From: JANSXG01 sp965652425
GTDB taxonomy: Bacteria; Planctomycetota; Phycisphaerae; Phycisphaerales; UBA1924
Length of the DNA: 64,000 bases
Reading direction: 5' to 3'
Assembly (NCBI GenBank): GCA_965652425.1
Contig: CBFGVX010000004.1
Location: 5,050 to 69,049, forward strand
Within the stretch, counting starts at the first letter, position 1. The number at the start of each line of letters is the position of its first letter. Position numbers and translations under genes: made by a program. Shown in pieces: positions 16,883-23,343 of the stretch. The notes under the pieces are model-generated. The model had not been told where the DNA came from and ran no database searches. It saw only the letters and a list, made by a program, of their open reading frames with translations.

Positions 16883-17291
16883 CCCGTCCGGCGAGTTGCG
16901 GCTATGGCGTACCCGGCTGACGCTGGCCCACGATGCCAAGCGAGGCATCTTCGAGGCCGCAGGCGTGGCCGATAGTGTCCGTACCCTTGTCGACCTGGCT
17001 ACCGAGGCACTTGACACCGTGGGGGCTGACGACACCGACACCGAGAACGATGTCGAAGTGATCGTCACCGAGGCCATGCAACGCTTCGAGTTGGCATGGA
17101 TGCGATACACGAATCATCCCGGAGCCGACACACACCCGGCAGTAATGGAACAGGCGCGGCTGCTCGAAGAAGCGGCGATGTCTGCCGCCCGAATCGCCAA
17201 GTGGCGACACTTGCGGATGCTGGCCCGTATCGAGCAACTGGAAGCCGCTGTAGCCACGCTGAGCGAGCCGAGGATGTCGACCGATGACTAA
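16872..17291 (+). CDS. unknown helical island protein (139 residues)
   Basis: Overlaps the DUF5681-like gene by 11 bp and the next gene by 8 bp. Acidic, mostly helical, with a Asp/Thr-rich loop (GADDTDTENDVEV) in the middle and a C-terminal helix AKWRHLRMLARIEQLEAAVA that may be coiled coil. No signal or membrane segment. No recognised family. Operon position points to a role with the phage-like genes. Confidence 0.55.
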   Translation: MPTDPSGELRLWRTRLTLAHDAKRGIFEAAGVADSVRTLVDLATEALDTVGADDTDTENDVEVIVTEAMQRFELAWMRYTNHPGADTHPAVMEQARLLEEAAMSAARIAKWRHLRMLARIEQLEAAVATLSEPRMSTDD

Positions 17292-17676
17292 TGCCGCCGA
17301 AGTGAAGACGGCGATCCTGAAGCGTCTACTGGCCATTCACGGCGACCTGCTCACCGCTGGTCTGTCTGGTCCGGTTCAGGAACTTGTCGAACTCGCGTTC
17401 GACGGTCTGGACCGTCTGGCCGGTCCTGTGCTGCCCACCGACGAACTACGCCAACGCCAGATAGCCGCGTCCGAACGCTGGGCTGAGGTGCGCCACCACC
17501 TAGCCGGTCTGCCCGATGAGGCCCGGACGGACATCGCGGAAGCCGTCGACGAACTCGAACGCGTCACCCATGCCGCGCAGCGAGCCGCTGCACTGAATCA
17601 CCTGATCCACCTGTGCCACGCCGATCAACTCGAAGCCCGGATTCGTGATATGACCGAAGCCGATGATGGGGGCTGA
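17284..17676 (+). CDS. unknown helical island protein (130 residues)
   Basis: Last gene of the phage-like cluster. It resembles its upstream neighbour in size and in the plan 'helical, acidic, ending in DQLEARIRDM-type helix' (compare ARIEQLEAA), which may reflect an old duplication, though similarity is weak by eye. Contains PVQELVELAFDGLDRLAGP and EVRHHLAGLPDEARTDIAEA. No family recognised. A 281-bp gap without genes follows. Confidence 0.55.
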   Translation: MTNAAEVKTAILKRLLAIHGDLLTAGLSGPVQELVELAFDGLDRLAGPVLPTDELRQRQIAASERWAEVRHHLAGLPDEARTDIAEAVDELERVTHAAQRAAALNHLIHLCHADQLEARIRDMTEADDGG

Positions 17677-17688
17677 AACGGGCTGATC

Positions 17689-17775
17689 TGTGCCGCCAGT
17701 GTTGCCATTCTGGTGGCCGATGGCACAGAACCCGCGATTCTGGCCCGCTGGGGGCGGGTGTTGGAATCCGGCGCG
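17689..17775 (-). pseudogene. minus-strand relic resembling the island's left end
   Basis: The minus strand contains an inverted copy of the island repeat (17689-17709; 19 of 21 bases match the left-end sequence around 13776-13796). Translated in register, the minus strand over the whole segment aligns without gaps to the intC segment at 13716-13796: 14 of 27 residues agree, including the shared QNGNTG. This suggests a remnant of the left end of a related element, inserted or rearranged in opposite orientation. The segment lies in the gap between two island operons and is not part of an intact gene. Confidence 0.4.
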
Positions 17776-17846
17776 GACCACAACCGCCACGAACCGGCAA
17801 AATGTGGATGACCTGACGAAGACCGAAAACACGGCTTCCGGTTCGG

Positions 17847-17957
17847 TAGAATGAACATAACAAACGGGCCGGGATTTGCTCCCCGGTCTGGCGAGGGCGT
17901 ACCCGGTTCCCTTCCGTACCGGGTGCGACCCCCGCACCATCCACGGAAGGATTCGAC
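17847..17957 (+). promoter_or_regulatory. likely promoter and leader of the 17958 gene
   Basis: A TAGAAT hexamer at 17847-17852 could be a -10 box; no good -35 is seen 17 nt upstream. The leader then carries ACCCGG/CCGGGT (17901-17906 and 17919-17924) as a weak hairpin, and a strong GGAAGGA just before the ATG of the 277-residue protein. Confidence 0.35.
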
Positions 17958-18791
17958 ATGGTCGAACAGGTAGAAGCCCCCGCTCCCGGTCACATTGTCC
18001 AGTTTGTCGAGACTGCGGAACGAATAATGGCGGATCAACTTCCCGACCTTGTCGACGATTCAAGCAATGACGGCGACTTGGTAAACGCGGTCCAGACTCT
18101 CGTCACACTGATACGCGCACTCGAAGGCCCGGTGTCTGGTCGAGTCGGCTGGCGATTCATAGCCGTCGGCGAACGGGTGGACAAACTGAAGGTTCGGTCG
18201 GGTGCTGTGCTGACCCTGTTGCAGGATCGTCTGTGCGGGATCGCTGAAGACTTGGGCTTAGACGAGTCGCCGCTGTTCCGTTTGGGGTGCGGAAACTTCG
18301 GTGACGACGAAACAGACCGGCTTCTTGAGAAGATGCGTAGGCGATGCGATAGACGGGATGGAACATCGCCACCCATTGACCCCGATGCCCTGCTCGCAAT
18401 TGAGTGGGCATGGAACGAAATCAACAAAAAGAAACTCGAAGTGAAGCCGTTGCCGTCCGAACCCGTCAAGAATGGCGGGATATCGGCTCCGAAACTCGCC
18501 CCAAGATACGAGACAGCGATGCTTGCTATCGGCTGGGCGCGCAAGGCGCGACCAGACTTGGTTGGCGACGATGGTGAAGTCGAAGTAACGGACCAGTTGT
18601 ATGAACTGCTCAAGGAAGAATGCCCGCTTTATCGGTCCGAAGATGACAAGGATTCAGGCAAGCCGAAACTGCCGAACAAGAAATCGTTCGGGCGATACTT
18701 GCGCGCGGTCAAGGAAGCCAGCGAGGGGCCGCGTATCACAGCCGTAGCGAGGGATCACGGCTCATCAGTCGCAAAGGTAGGACGGATTTAG
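17958..18791 (+). CDS. unknown 277-residue island protein
   Basis: Strong ribosome site (GGAAGGA) 6 nt before the ATG. The protein is acidic in the first 60 residues, then mixed; it includes GRVGWRFIAVGERVDKLKVR, DALLAIEWAWNEINKKKLEV and a basic region KPKLPNKKSFGRYLRAVKEA near the end that could contact DNA. No Walker, HNH, or nuclease motif is visible. Found between the phage-like cluster and the replication genes, with its own promoter region, so it may be an accessory gene of the island such as a regulator or a phage-interference factor; this is speculation from position. Confidence 0.55.
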   Translation: MVEQVEAPAPGHIVQFVETAERIMADQLPDLVDDSSNDGDLVNAVQTLVTLIRALEGPVSGRVGWRFIAVGERVDKLKVRSGAVLTLLQDRLCGIAEDLGLDESPLFRLGCGNFGDDETDRLLEKMRRRCDRRDGTSPPIDPDALLAIEWAWNEINKKKLEVKPLPSEPVKNGGISAPKLAPRYETAMLAIGWARKARPDLVGDDGEVEVTDQLYELLKEECPLYRSEDDKDSGKPKLPNKKSFGRYLRAVKEASEGPRITAVARDHGSSVAKVGRI

Positions 18792-18842
18792 CAGGTCGCG
18801 GATTCCTGAAAAAAACTTTCGGGCATCCATTGCATTTTAGGA

Positions 18843-18869
18843 CCGTCCGCGAACCATCCGCACCGTCCG
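18843..18869 (+). repeat. three short CCRTCCG repeats upstream of the replication operon
   Basis: CCGTCCG at 18843-18849, CCATCCG at 18854-18860 and CCGTCCG at 18863-18869, in the same orientation, 14 bp ahead of the first HTH gene. They could be operator half-sites or iterons of the replication system. Short and GC-rich, so chance is possible. Confidence 0.35.
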
Positions 18870-18882
18870 TTCCCCGGTATTC

Positions 18883-19107
18883 ATGGCAACTGCTCATGAA
18901 TATCGGGATCAGCCCGGCGACTCGCGACTGCTCAATGCTCGCGAACTCGCTGCCCTGATCGGGACTACTCCGAGAACCATCCTCAACTGGAAGCGCGAAG
19001 GGATCATCCCGGCTATCCAAGTCGGGCAGCGATTCGTCCGGTTCGATGCTGACAAGGTATTCGCCGCACTGGGCGAGGCCGACGACCGGCGGGGGGTGGG
19101 CCAATGA
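18883..19107 (+). CDS. excisionase-like HTH protein (first of two)
   Basis: 74 residues. The core LLNARELAALIGTTPRTILN followed by WKREGIIPAIQVGQRFVRFD is a MerR/HTH_17-type winged helix as in AlpA, Xis and Rep-associated regulators. It begins the replication operon; the next gene starts at its stop (ATGA overlap). It may act as excision directionality factor or as transcription regulator of the island. Confidence 0.8.
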   Translation: MATAHEYRDQPGDSRLLNARELAALIGTTPRTILNWKREGIIPAIQVGQRFVRFDADKVFAALGEADDRRGVGQ

Positions 19108-19403
19108 GCCGCACCCAAAATGCCCCCCGGCAGTCGCCAAACTCGCGGGGGACTAGTGATCATGTCGCTGACATTCTATCACGCCGCGAAGCCCGTAAGT
19201 ATTCCGAAGCGCTCGAAGTCGGTTCACCGTACCGCACCACGCAACAAACATGCGCGATCCTGCAATGCAGCGAATCCGGTCTTCGCAATCTGCGCAACCG
19301 AGGCCACCTGAGCGCGTACACGATCGACGGCGTGGGCGTGCGGTTCCACATTGAAGACATCGAGGCGTTTGTTCGCCGCTGCCGAGAAGGGGGCCAGCAA
19401 TGA
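19104..19403 (+). CDS. excisionase-like HTH protein (second of two)
   Basis: 99 residues. The C-terminal 60 residues form another HTH_17-like domain: RTTQQTCAILQCSESGLRNL then RNRGHLSAYTIDGVGVRFHI and EDIEAFVRRC. The N-terminal ~35 residues are unstructured. It overlaps the first HTH gene by 4 bp and the replication gene by 4 bp. An internal ATG at 19162 is out of this frame, so the full-length start is used. Two adjacent HTH genes may divide the work of repression and excision. Confidence 0.75.
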   Translation: MSRTQNAPRQSPNSRGTSDHVADILSRREARKYSEALEVGSPYRTTQQTCAILQCSESGLRNLRNRGHLSAYTIDGVGVRFHIEDIEAFVRRCREGGQQ

Positions 19404-21484
19404 ACCACACCCTCGAAGACGCATTCGACTTGGCGCACCGTGGATTCAGCGTGATCCCGGTTCCGCACTGTAAGAAGGGGCCGACGCTGAAGGGTTGGCA
19501 AAACCTAAGACTGACCGCCGATGACTTGCCCCGATACTTCAATGGCCAGCCGTCCAACTTCGGCATCCTGCTCGGCGAGCCGTCCGGCTATCTGGTGGAT
19601 GTTGACTTGGACTGCCCCGAAGCCGTGGAACTCGCCCCGAAGTATCTGCCCACTACCGGCGCGATCTTCGGACGCGAAAGCAATCCGCGCTCGCACTGGC
19701 TGTTCCGGGTTGGCACTGACATCGAGACGACACGGCACAAAGACCCGCACGACGGGACCACCATCATCGAACTCCGTGGCATCGGCGCGCAGACCGTGGC
19801 CCCCGGCTCGGTTCACCCAAGCGGCGAGGCCGTCCGATGGGACGAGGGCGACGATCCAGCCGTGGTCGATGCCGATGAACTGCTCAAGGCCGTAGAAGCG
19901 ATCTACAGGGCTGTCCTACGCAAGCGTGGAAGGCCGATCCCCGAAGCCGACCCAAGCCCCCCGCTACCCGTTGAGACGCGGCACACGGCGACCACGGCGA
20001 CGCTACAGGCCACCGACGATCCGAAGGTGATCGACCGTGCCGCGAAGTATCTGGATGCGATGCCGCCTTGTATCGAAAAGCAAAGCGGAGATGACCACCT
20101 ACTGTACGCGGCGTGCCGCCTGACAAACGGATTCGCATTGACCGACGATGCCGCGCTAGATCTGCTCCGAACTGTCTTCAACCCGCGATGCCAACCGCCG
20201 TGGCCAGACCATCGACTTGTTTACAAGGTAGAGCAATCGCGAAAGGTATCGCACAACGAACCGCGCGGTCACCTGCTCAACGATGACCGGCCAGAGGCAT
20301 CGAAGCCGACATCATCGACCGGCAAAAACGAACCAGACCGACCGAAGCAAGCCCCCGCGAGTCTGATCGTCCGCAACTTCGCGGACATCGAACGCGAGGA
20401 AATCGACTGGCTTTGGGAAGGCGTGATCGCGCGCGGCAAGTTGACCATGTTCGCGGGTGATCCCGGACTTGGGAAATCGTTCCTGACTTGCGACCTAGCG
20501 GCGAGGGTATCGAGCGGCCGGAACTTCCCGTGCGGCATGGTCAACCCGAACGGACCCGGACGCGTGCTGATGCTCAACTGTGAAGACGACGCTGGCGACA
20601 CGATGAAGGGCCGACTCGAAGACGCTGGGGCGAATGTCGCACTTGTGGACTGGATCGACGGCGCAAAGGTCGGCGAGCGTGATCAGGGGTTCCAGATTGA
20701 CGCGCACCTGGACCTGCTCGAAGCGTACATTCGCGATCATCCCGATACGCGTCTGGTGACGATCGACCCGGTGACGGCGTTTGGTGGCGATAAAGACTCG
20801 GACAAAAACCACGATGTCCGATCGCTGCTCCGTCCGTTGCAGGAAATGGCAACGCGTACCGGCGTGGCCGTGGTGATCGTGTCGCACTTCAACAAGTCTT
20901 CAGGCGCATCAAAGGCGTACCGGACGAATGGCAGCATCGGCTGGACCGCTGCGGTTCGCATGGCGTGGGGGTTCGCTGCTGACCCCGACGACGAATCACG
21001 GCGGATCATGTTCCCGATCAAGTCCAACATCGCCGCGAATGATGGCGGGTTCGCGTTCACCATCGCCGAAGACGGCGCGGGCCGGGTGGCGCTCGCGTGG
21101 GAAGCCGATCGGGTGATCGTCAACGCCGACGAACTGCTCCAACCGTCGACTGGGCGCGAGATGTCCGAAGAGATGGCCGAGGCCGTCGCGTTCCTGCAAA
21201 CCGAACTGGCCCACGGAAGCATGCGATCCAAGGATCTGTACCGTGCGGCGAGCGAGGCCGGAATCTCAAAATCGACACTGCAACGGGCGAAGGCAAGGGC
21301 TGGCGTGGTGTCGGATAAAGACAAAGGAACGCTCAACGGCGGCTGGCGATGGATGCTCGCGCCGAAGATGTCCTCGAAGATGCCCACGCGCCAGAACCTG
21401 AGCGCCTTCGGCTCAGACGGCGAATCTTCGGGATTCGAGGGCGATCCGTCCCCCGAAGATGATCAGGACGATCTGCCTGTCTGA
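19400..21484 (+). CDS. Prim-Pol plus RepA-like AAA ATPase replication protein
   Basis: 694 residues. Residues ~1-180 are a bifunctional primase-polymerase (Prim-Pol) domain: GFSVIPV, the catalytic acidic triad in LVDVDLD (Asp67, Asp69, Asp71), SHWLFR, and ELRGIGAQTVAPGSVHPSGE. Residues ~335-560 are a RepA-type (AAA_25) hexameric helicase/ATPase: Walker A GDPGLGKS at 353-360, Walker B LVTIDPVTAF at ~450, then VVIVSHFNKS. The C-terminal ~120 residues include a winged-helix-like stretch (ISKSTLQRAKARAGV) and an acidic end. The protein should prime and unwind the element's DNA for autonomous replication after excision. The start overlaps the HTH gene stop. Confidence 0.88.
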   Translation: MNHTLEDAFDLAHRGFSVIPVPHCKKGPTLKGWQNLRLTADDLPRYFNGQPSNFGILLGEPSGYLVDVDLDCPEAVELAPKYLPTTGAIFGRESNPRSHWLFRVGTDIETTRHKDPHDGTTIIELRGIGAQTVAPGSVHPSGEAVRWDEGDDPAVVDADELLKAVEAIYRAVLRKRGRPIPEADPSPPLPVETRHTATTATLQATDDPKVIDRAAKYLDAMPPCIEKQSGDDHLLYAACRLTNGFALTDDAALDLLRTVFNPRCQPPWPDHRLVYKVEQSRKVSHNEPRGHLLNDDRPEASKPTSSTGKNEPDRPKQAPASLIVRNFADIEREEIDWLWEGVIARGKLTMFAGDPGLGKSFLTCDLAARVSSGRNFPCGMVNPNGPGRVLMLNCEDDAGDTMKGRLEDAGANVALVDWIDGAKVGERDQGFQIDAHLDLLEAYIRDHPDTRLVTIDPVTAFGGDKDSDKNHDVRSLLRPLQEMATRTGVAVVIVSHFNKSSGASKAYRTNGSIGWTAAVRMAWGFAADPDDESRRIMFPIKSNIAANDGGFAFTIAEDGAGRVALAWEADRVIVNADELLQPSTGREMSEEMAEAVAFLQTELAHGSMRSKDLYRAASEAGISKSTLQRAKARAGVVSDKDKGTLNGGWRWMLAPKMSSKMPTRQNLSAFGSDGESSGFEGDPSPEDDQDDLPV

Positions 21485-21568
21485 AACAGTGTTGAAAGCG
21501 GCTGGGGGTGGCCTGCCGGCTCCCCCCGGCTTTACCGGGTATAGTGTTTCTGTGTCTGAGAAACAGAA
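21477..21568 (+). promoter_or_regulatory. integrase-operon control region with paired inverted repeats
   Basis: Two related inverted repeats flank a possible -10: CTGT/ACAG at 21477-21489, overlapping the stop of the replication gene, and TTCTGT/ACAGAA at 21548-21568 (9-nt spacer). Both contain TGTCTGA. TATAGT at 21540-21545 could be the -10 box; no clear -35. Binding of an island repressor here would couple integrase expression to the HTH genes. Confidence 0.4.
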
Positions 21569-21578
21569 GGGAGGATAC

Positions 21579-21842
21579 ATGGCGAAGAAGACATCGGCGA
21601 AGAAGCCGATCCGCGTTCCAGTGTTGGAGCGTGCGCTGCTCGCGAGGATCAACCGGACCATCGAGACCGATGGATTGTTCCTACGGCGTAGCCGACCCGG
21701 TACGCGATCCTTCGAGGTGCTGGGCCGCTACCACCTAGCCAACCGAGACACGATGGCCGTACTCGAAGCGGACATCGACCTAGAGAACTATGCCCGCGAA
21801 CTGGGGCTGCTCGCTGACCACGAATACTTGGAGATCAACTGA
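21579..21842 (+). CDS. small basic protein upstream of the integrase
   Basis: 87 residues, with an excellent ribosome site (GGGAGG) 6 nt upstream. Starts with a Lys/Ala-rich tract MAKKTSAKKPIRVPVLERAL and continues as RINRTIETDGLFLRRSRPGT, then an acidic helical end. Its TGA shares a base with the integrase ATG (TGATG), so the two are coupled. A role as an accessory DNA-binding factor of the recombinase is plausible from position; no family recognised. Confidence 0.6.
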   Translation: MAKKTSAKKPIRVPVLERALLARINRTIETDGLFLRRSRPGTRSFEVLGRYHLANRDTMAVLEADIDLENYARELGLLADHEYLEIN

Positions 21843-23146
21843 TGGCAAGTCTGTACGGAAACACGAAAGACGGATGGCGCATCACCTACTACCACGATGG
21901 CAAGCGGAAGGCGTTCCGGTTCATGGGACCGAAGAACACGGCGCAGACCCTGCAGCGCCGCGTTGAAGAACTGGTTCTGTGCCGCGAGGCCGGGTCAGCG
22001 ATGACCGTCGACTGCGCGCGCTGGCTCGCGTCCGTCGGCGAGAAGACACTCGACAAACTGGAACGGGTGGGGCTGATCGAACCCGAAGACCGGCCACAGA
22101 AGAAGGAACGGAAGACGCTGCAACAGGTGGTCGACGCGTTTCTCGCCGATCATGCGGGCAAGGATTCGACGCTGACCCGGAAGACTCAGGCAACCGACAA
22201 CATGATCGAACGGCTGGACGGCTCGAAGATGGCCGACCGTATCACCCCCACCGATGCCGAAGGGTTCGTTCGCGATATGCGGAAGACCTACGCCCGCGCC
22301 ACAACCGCCCGCACCGTCGGCTACGCGAAACAGGTGTTTCAGTACGCCAAGCGGCAGGGATGGGTGGAGTCCAACCCCTTCGAGGAAGTGAAGGGCGGAT
22401 CGACCACGAACGCGACCCGGCAGCACTTTGTGAAGCGGGAAACGATCGACCGGGTGATCCAGTCCGCTCCGTCTGCACAGTGGCGGCTCATCATCGCACT
22501 CAGCCGCTACGGGGGGCTGCGATGCCCGTCCGAGGTACTGGACCTGACTTGGGCTGACATCGACTTCGAGACGGGCCGGATGCGCGTCCGGTCCCGGAAG
22601 ACCGAACACCATGAGGGGGGCGCGTATCGGGATGTCCCGCTGTTCGCCGAAGTCCGTGGCCCTCTCATGGATGTCTTCGATATGGCCGAACCCGGTACGG
22701 AACGGGTGATCACCGACTATCAACCGGGGGCGAACCTGTTTACACACTTCCGGCGGATCGTCAAGCGGGCAGGGGTGAAGCCGTGGCCGCGCTTGTTCCA
22801 CAACATGCGAGCGACCCGGCAGACCGAACTGGCCAGCGAGTATCCGCTCGCCACCGTCTGCGCTTGGATCGGGAACACCCGCGCAATCGCGGCTGGTCAT
22901 TACCTGCAACTGACCGATGCCGACTGGCAACGCGCTACGGGCTGTGACAGTGGCAACACTGGTGACACAGATTCGGCAACACAGGCGGCAACGCACACAT
23001 CCTCACGGATCAGCACAGAGCCGCACGACGAATCGGAAGTGTCCGAAACGCAAGGGGATATGGTGAACTGTGCGGAACCGTGCGGCTCCGTGCGGAAGCA
23101 AAAGGTGGGCGAACTCGGACTCGAACCGAGGACCTCGCGGGTGTAA
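21842..23146 (+). CDS. int: tyrosine recombinase/integrase (integrated-form reading frame)
   Basis: 434 residues in the integrated state. The N-terminal part has an AP2-like/SAM-like DNA-binding region (WRITYYHDGKRKAFRFMGPK, then a core-binding domain around 95-185). The catalytic domain shows Arg227 in GGLRCPSEVLDLTW, His320 and Arg323 in HNMRATRQ, and the nucleophile Tyr354 in AAGHYLQL; the usual GHS box is WIGNT here. All catalytic residues precede the att core. The last 13 codons (VGELGLEPRTSRV) are the core and tRNA-Val sequence read on the opposite strand, so the C-terminus depends on integration: in the excised circle the frame would run on through the left end to 492 residues. Confidence 0.92.
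   Translation: MASLYGNTKDGWRITYYHDGKRKAFRFMGPKNTAQTLQRRVEELVLCREAGSAMTVDCARWLASVGEKTLDKLERVGLIEPEDRPQKKERKTLQQVVDAFLADHAGKDSTLTRKTQATDNMIERLDGSKMADRITPTDAEGFVRDMRKTYARATTARTVGYAKQVFQYAKRQGWVESNPFEEVKGGSTTNATRQHFVKRETIDRVIQSAPSAQWRLIIALSRYGGLRCPSEVLDLTWADIDFETGRMRVRSRKTEHHEGGAYRDVPLFAEVRGPLMDVFDMAEPGTERVITDYQPGANLFTHFRRIVKRAGVKPWPRLFHNMRATRQTELASEYPLATVCAWIGNTRAIAAGHYLQLTDADWQRATGCDSGNTGDTDSATQAATHTSSRISTEPHDESEVSETQGDMVNCAEPCGSVRKQKVGELGLEPRTSRV
22951..22969 (+). repeat. 19-bp repeat, right copy
   Basis: tggcaacactggtgacaca, identical to 13778-13796, 136 bp inside the right core and inside the integrase gene, where it also encodes GNTGDT after the catalytic Tyr. Candidate arm-type site. Confidence 0.6.
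23105..23121 (+). repeat. attR: 17-bp core repeat of the island
   Basis: gtgggcgaactcggact, identical to attL. It covers the discriminator base, the 3' acceptor strand and part of the T-arm of tRNA-Val, the classic crossover position for tyrosine recombinases, and keeps the tRNA gene intact after integration. Confidence 0.9.
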
Positions 23147-23179
23147 ACCGAGCGCTCTAGCCAACTGAGCTATTCGCCC
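23106..23179 (-). tRNA. tRNA-Val (anticodon TAC)
   Basis: On the minus strand the 7-bp acceptor stem pairs GGGCGAA with TTCGCCC. The D-arm is GCTC/GAGC, the anticodon loop TTTACAC gives anticodon TAC, and the T-arm is CTCGG-TTCGAGT-CCGAG. The anticodon stem has one mismatch (T-C). The discriminator base is A and CCA is not encoded. Target site of the island integrase. Confidence 0.9.
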
Positions 23180-23308
23180 CACAGAGTATGTATCGCCCCA
23201 GTGTAGCGATTTACCGGCTCTGAGGCACACTTCGGGCCCTCACCCACCGCCCAGGAACGGATACCATGCCCGACCCGGTTTCGGGATCAGACTCGTTATT
23301 TGCCATAC

Positions 23309-23323
23309 CCCTCCTCAGGAGGG
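23309..23323 (+). promoter_or_regulatory. small hairpin in the gdhA leader
   Basis: CCCTCC-TCA-GGAGGG forms a tight stem 20 nt before the gdhA ATG; its 3' arm is itself a perfect Shine-Dalgarno sequence, while the site nearer to the start is GGAGAAG. It could modulate access of ribosomes. Confidence 0.35.
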
Positions 23324-23343
23324 AAATCGGAGAAGCACTCGCA

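Larger units (their letters stand above)
13704..23121 (+). mobile_element. 9.4-kb integrated island in tRNA-Val, satellite-like
   Basis: Bounded by a 17-bp direct repeat (13704-13720 and 23105-23121); the right copy is the 3' end of tRNA-Val. All recognisable genes are on the plus strand: a 2-TM protein, three unknown genes, an HK97-type prohead protease, a DUF5681-like protein, two small helical proteins, an unknown 277-residue protein, two HTH proteins, a Prim-Pol/RepA-like protein, an 87-residue protein and a tyrosine recombinase next to the tRNA. Most genes overlap or are spaced by a few bases. No portal, capsid, large terminase, tail, lysis or conjugation gene is visible. The best description is a phage satellite or a reduced, phage-derived integrative element; the phage link rests on the protease and the DUF5681-like gene. 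Confidence 0.8.

Noticed and set aside
17500..18063. 187-codon minus-strand frame across the island gap
   Set aside because: Not a gene: it crosses two plus-strand genes and contains the left-end-like relic, which I list as a relic rather than a CDS.
21995..22996. 333-codon minus-strand frame opposite the integrase
   Set aside because: Antisense shadow of a well-supported recombinase gene; composition is Arg/Pro/His-rich.
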